64,000 nucleotides of DNA, taken from Diprion similis (Eukaryota; Arthropoda; Insecta; Hymenoptera; Diprionidae). Shown here piece after piece: positions 62,840 through 64,000 of this stretch (its first letter is position 1; each line of letters begins with the position of its first letter). The notes under the pieces are model-generated. The model was given only the letters and a program-made list of their open reading frames with translations, ran no database searches and was not told the origin of the DNA. The stretch is taken from the NCBI RefSeq assembly GCF_021155765.1, contig NC_060106.1, forward strand, positions 20,176,031 to 20,240,030. The letters are read 5' to 3'. The translations under genes were made by a program, and so were the position numbers.

Positions 62840-64000
62840 TTAGATTTGTAATCAACGACCCAAAAAAATGAATTATTCCAACAATCTTGACGTTTATTTC
62901 AATCGCTTTGTTTCTAACCATAATAATTTACGATACATCGCCATAATTACTCTTGATGAGTATTGAAACCTGAGACTCAAAGGGTTAACCTAACATTTCT
63001 CGAATTTTTTCCGTAAAACGTGTGAAGATTTTCTCAACGAAAAAAGTGAGTCTAAAAAAATTCTCATCATGTAAAAACACGAGAGTTTAACCATTTTGAA
63101 CAAACCTTTTCTCGAATTACTGACATCTTAGCTTGCGTTCTTCAATTTTACTCAGATTTATTTCCAAGCATAGTATATATGTTGTTTCATTCAAATTCAC
63201 TATCATTGGCGCGAATAACATTTCTGAAATTTTTTTAATCGGTTTTGTTCTTCTTCCTAAACTCGACTCTACGTATACATATATGCTTACCGTACATTAA
63301 AATATATCTATACATGTTTACTTTCGGAGATATAATTTCGGCGGGAAAAAACGTGACGATATTTCGAGGAAAAATTGCAAAACTCTTCGGCCAATTTTTC
63401 GGACAAGCCTTTAACCCTGCAACGCGAAGTTGGCGATGGAACACCCGGTAACCCCGACGGCACATAGTCCAGGTCGTAAACACATGAAGCAGAGAGACAG
63501 ATAGATATCAGTGGCCATTTGACTCTTGACCCTTGACGGTGGCCTATGTGCCCATCGGAGTAATAGCTCTTCGAGTGGATTCCGCAGTTGCGCTTTGTCG
63601 TCCGCTTCGTTCGTGCGATAAAAAAACCGGCTGCGGCAAGTTTTTGACGTTGCGATTTGACTTTCAAAAAAAGTTCGGTTTCCAAATAAATATAATTCTC
63701 GAAACAAGTCTGGCTCGCGTGAAAAGGACGATGAAAAATCCGTGAACTTAGAGAGAACGGCGCCGCGTTTTCTTTGCGCAATCAGACTGCCAAACGATTT
63801 TCCCCCGCTTCCGTTTCCCTCTATTGCGTAATCGGAATAACGAGAAACTGAAATCCCGCTGCCAATATTGCGACGACCAATTTACCCTTTTCATTCGATC
63901 CGCTGCCGCATCTGCAGCGATGATAGTTAAAGCGGAAATCGCGATCCTGCAATGCCTTATGGGAAATTACAACACAAAGATTTGAATGCAGGTTTGATTC
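62840..64000. other. Terminal stretch without a supported gene
   Basis: No exon was recognised. A 157-codon minus-strand frame (63308-63781) has no domain or signal peptide and overlaps plus-strand frames of similar quality, so it is not called. Confidence 0.45.

Noticed and set aside
63308-63781. 157-codon minus-strand frame near the right edge
   Set aside because: No recognisable domain, overlapping frames of similar length on the other strand and no splice or polyA support.
1-64000. CRISPR arrays, bacterial operons or integrated viral genes
   Set aside because: No regularly spaced direct repeats, no ribosome-binding-site-linked gene strings and no viral polymerase, capsid or integrase motifs were seen; the gene structures are those of an insect.

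Overview
This window is nuclear DNA from an insect, most likely a hymenopteran. The evidence is AT-rich intergenic DNA, GT-AG introns of about 60 to 2,800 bp, AATAAA polyadenylation signals, two divergent insect-type ionotropic receptors, a myosuppressin-type GPCR and many short inverted-repeat (MITE-like) elements. A sawfly-like hymenopteran would fit, but the genus cannot be fixed from sequence alone. There is no bacterial-style gene organisation, no CRISPR array and no sign of viral genes.

Layout. At 500-4306 (minus) lie the first three coding exons of a peptide GPCR of the myosuppressin receptor class; the rest of the gene runs off the left edge. From 4.3 to 25.4 kb the sequence is mostly non-coding, with homopolymer and microsatellite tracts. 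At 25503-26239 (plus) is a two-exon gene for a small, acidic, secreted protein with a TATA box and polyA signal. From 26.4 to 36.8 kb is another gene-poor stretch, rich in inverted-repeat elements. At 36833-39160 (plus) is a three-exon ionotropic receptor (604 aa as assembled). A 10-kb gap follows, then an intron-free ionotropic receptor at 49390-51510 (706 aa). The right-hand part is denser: a predicted two-exon secreted mini-protein (52557-53115), a five-exon LRRC49 orthologue (53236-56355) and a single-exon AATF/Bfr2 orthologue (57612-59099). The last 5 kb holds repeats only.

The genes do not form one pathway. The two ionotropic receptors look like members of the same chemosensory family in loose tandem. 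LRRC49 (tubulin polyglutamylase complex) and AATF (ribosome small-subunit processome) are conserved housekeeping genes. The least explained loci are the two small secreted proteins. The one at 52.6 kb has a signal peptide, a Lys-Arg site and a C-terminal glycine before the stop, which is the layout of an amidated peptide precursor; I regard it as the best candidate for something undescribed. Exon boundaries were worked out by hand from splice signals, reading phase and family similarity; no alignment or transcript data were available.
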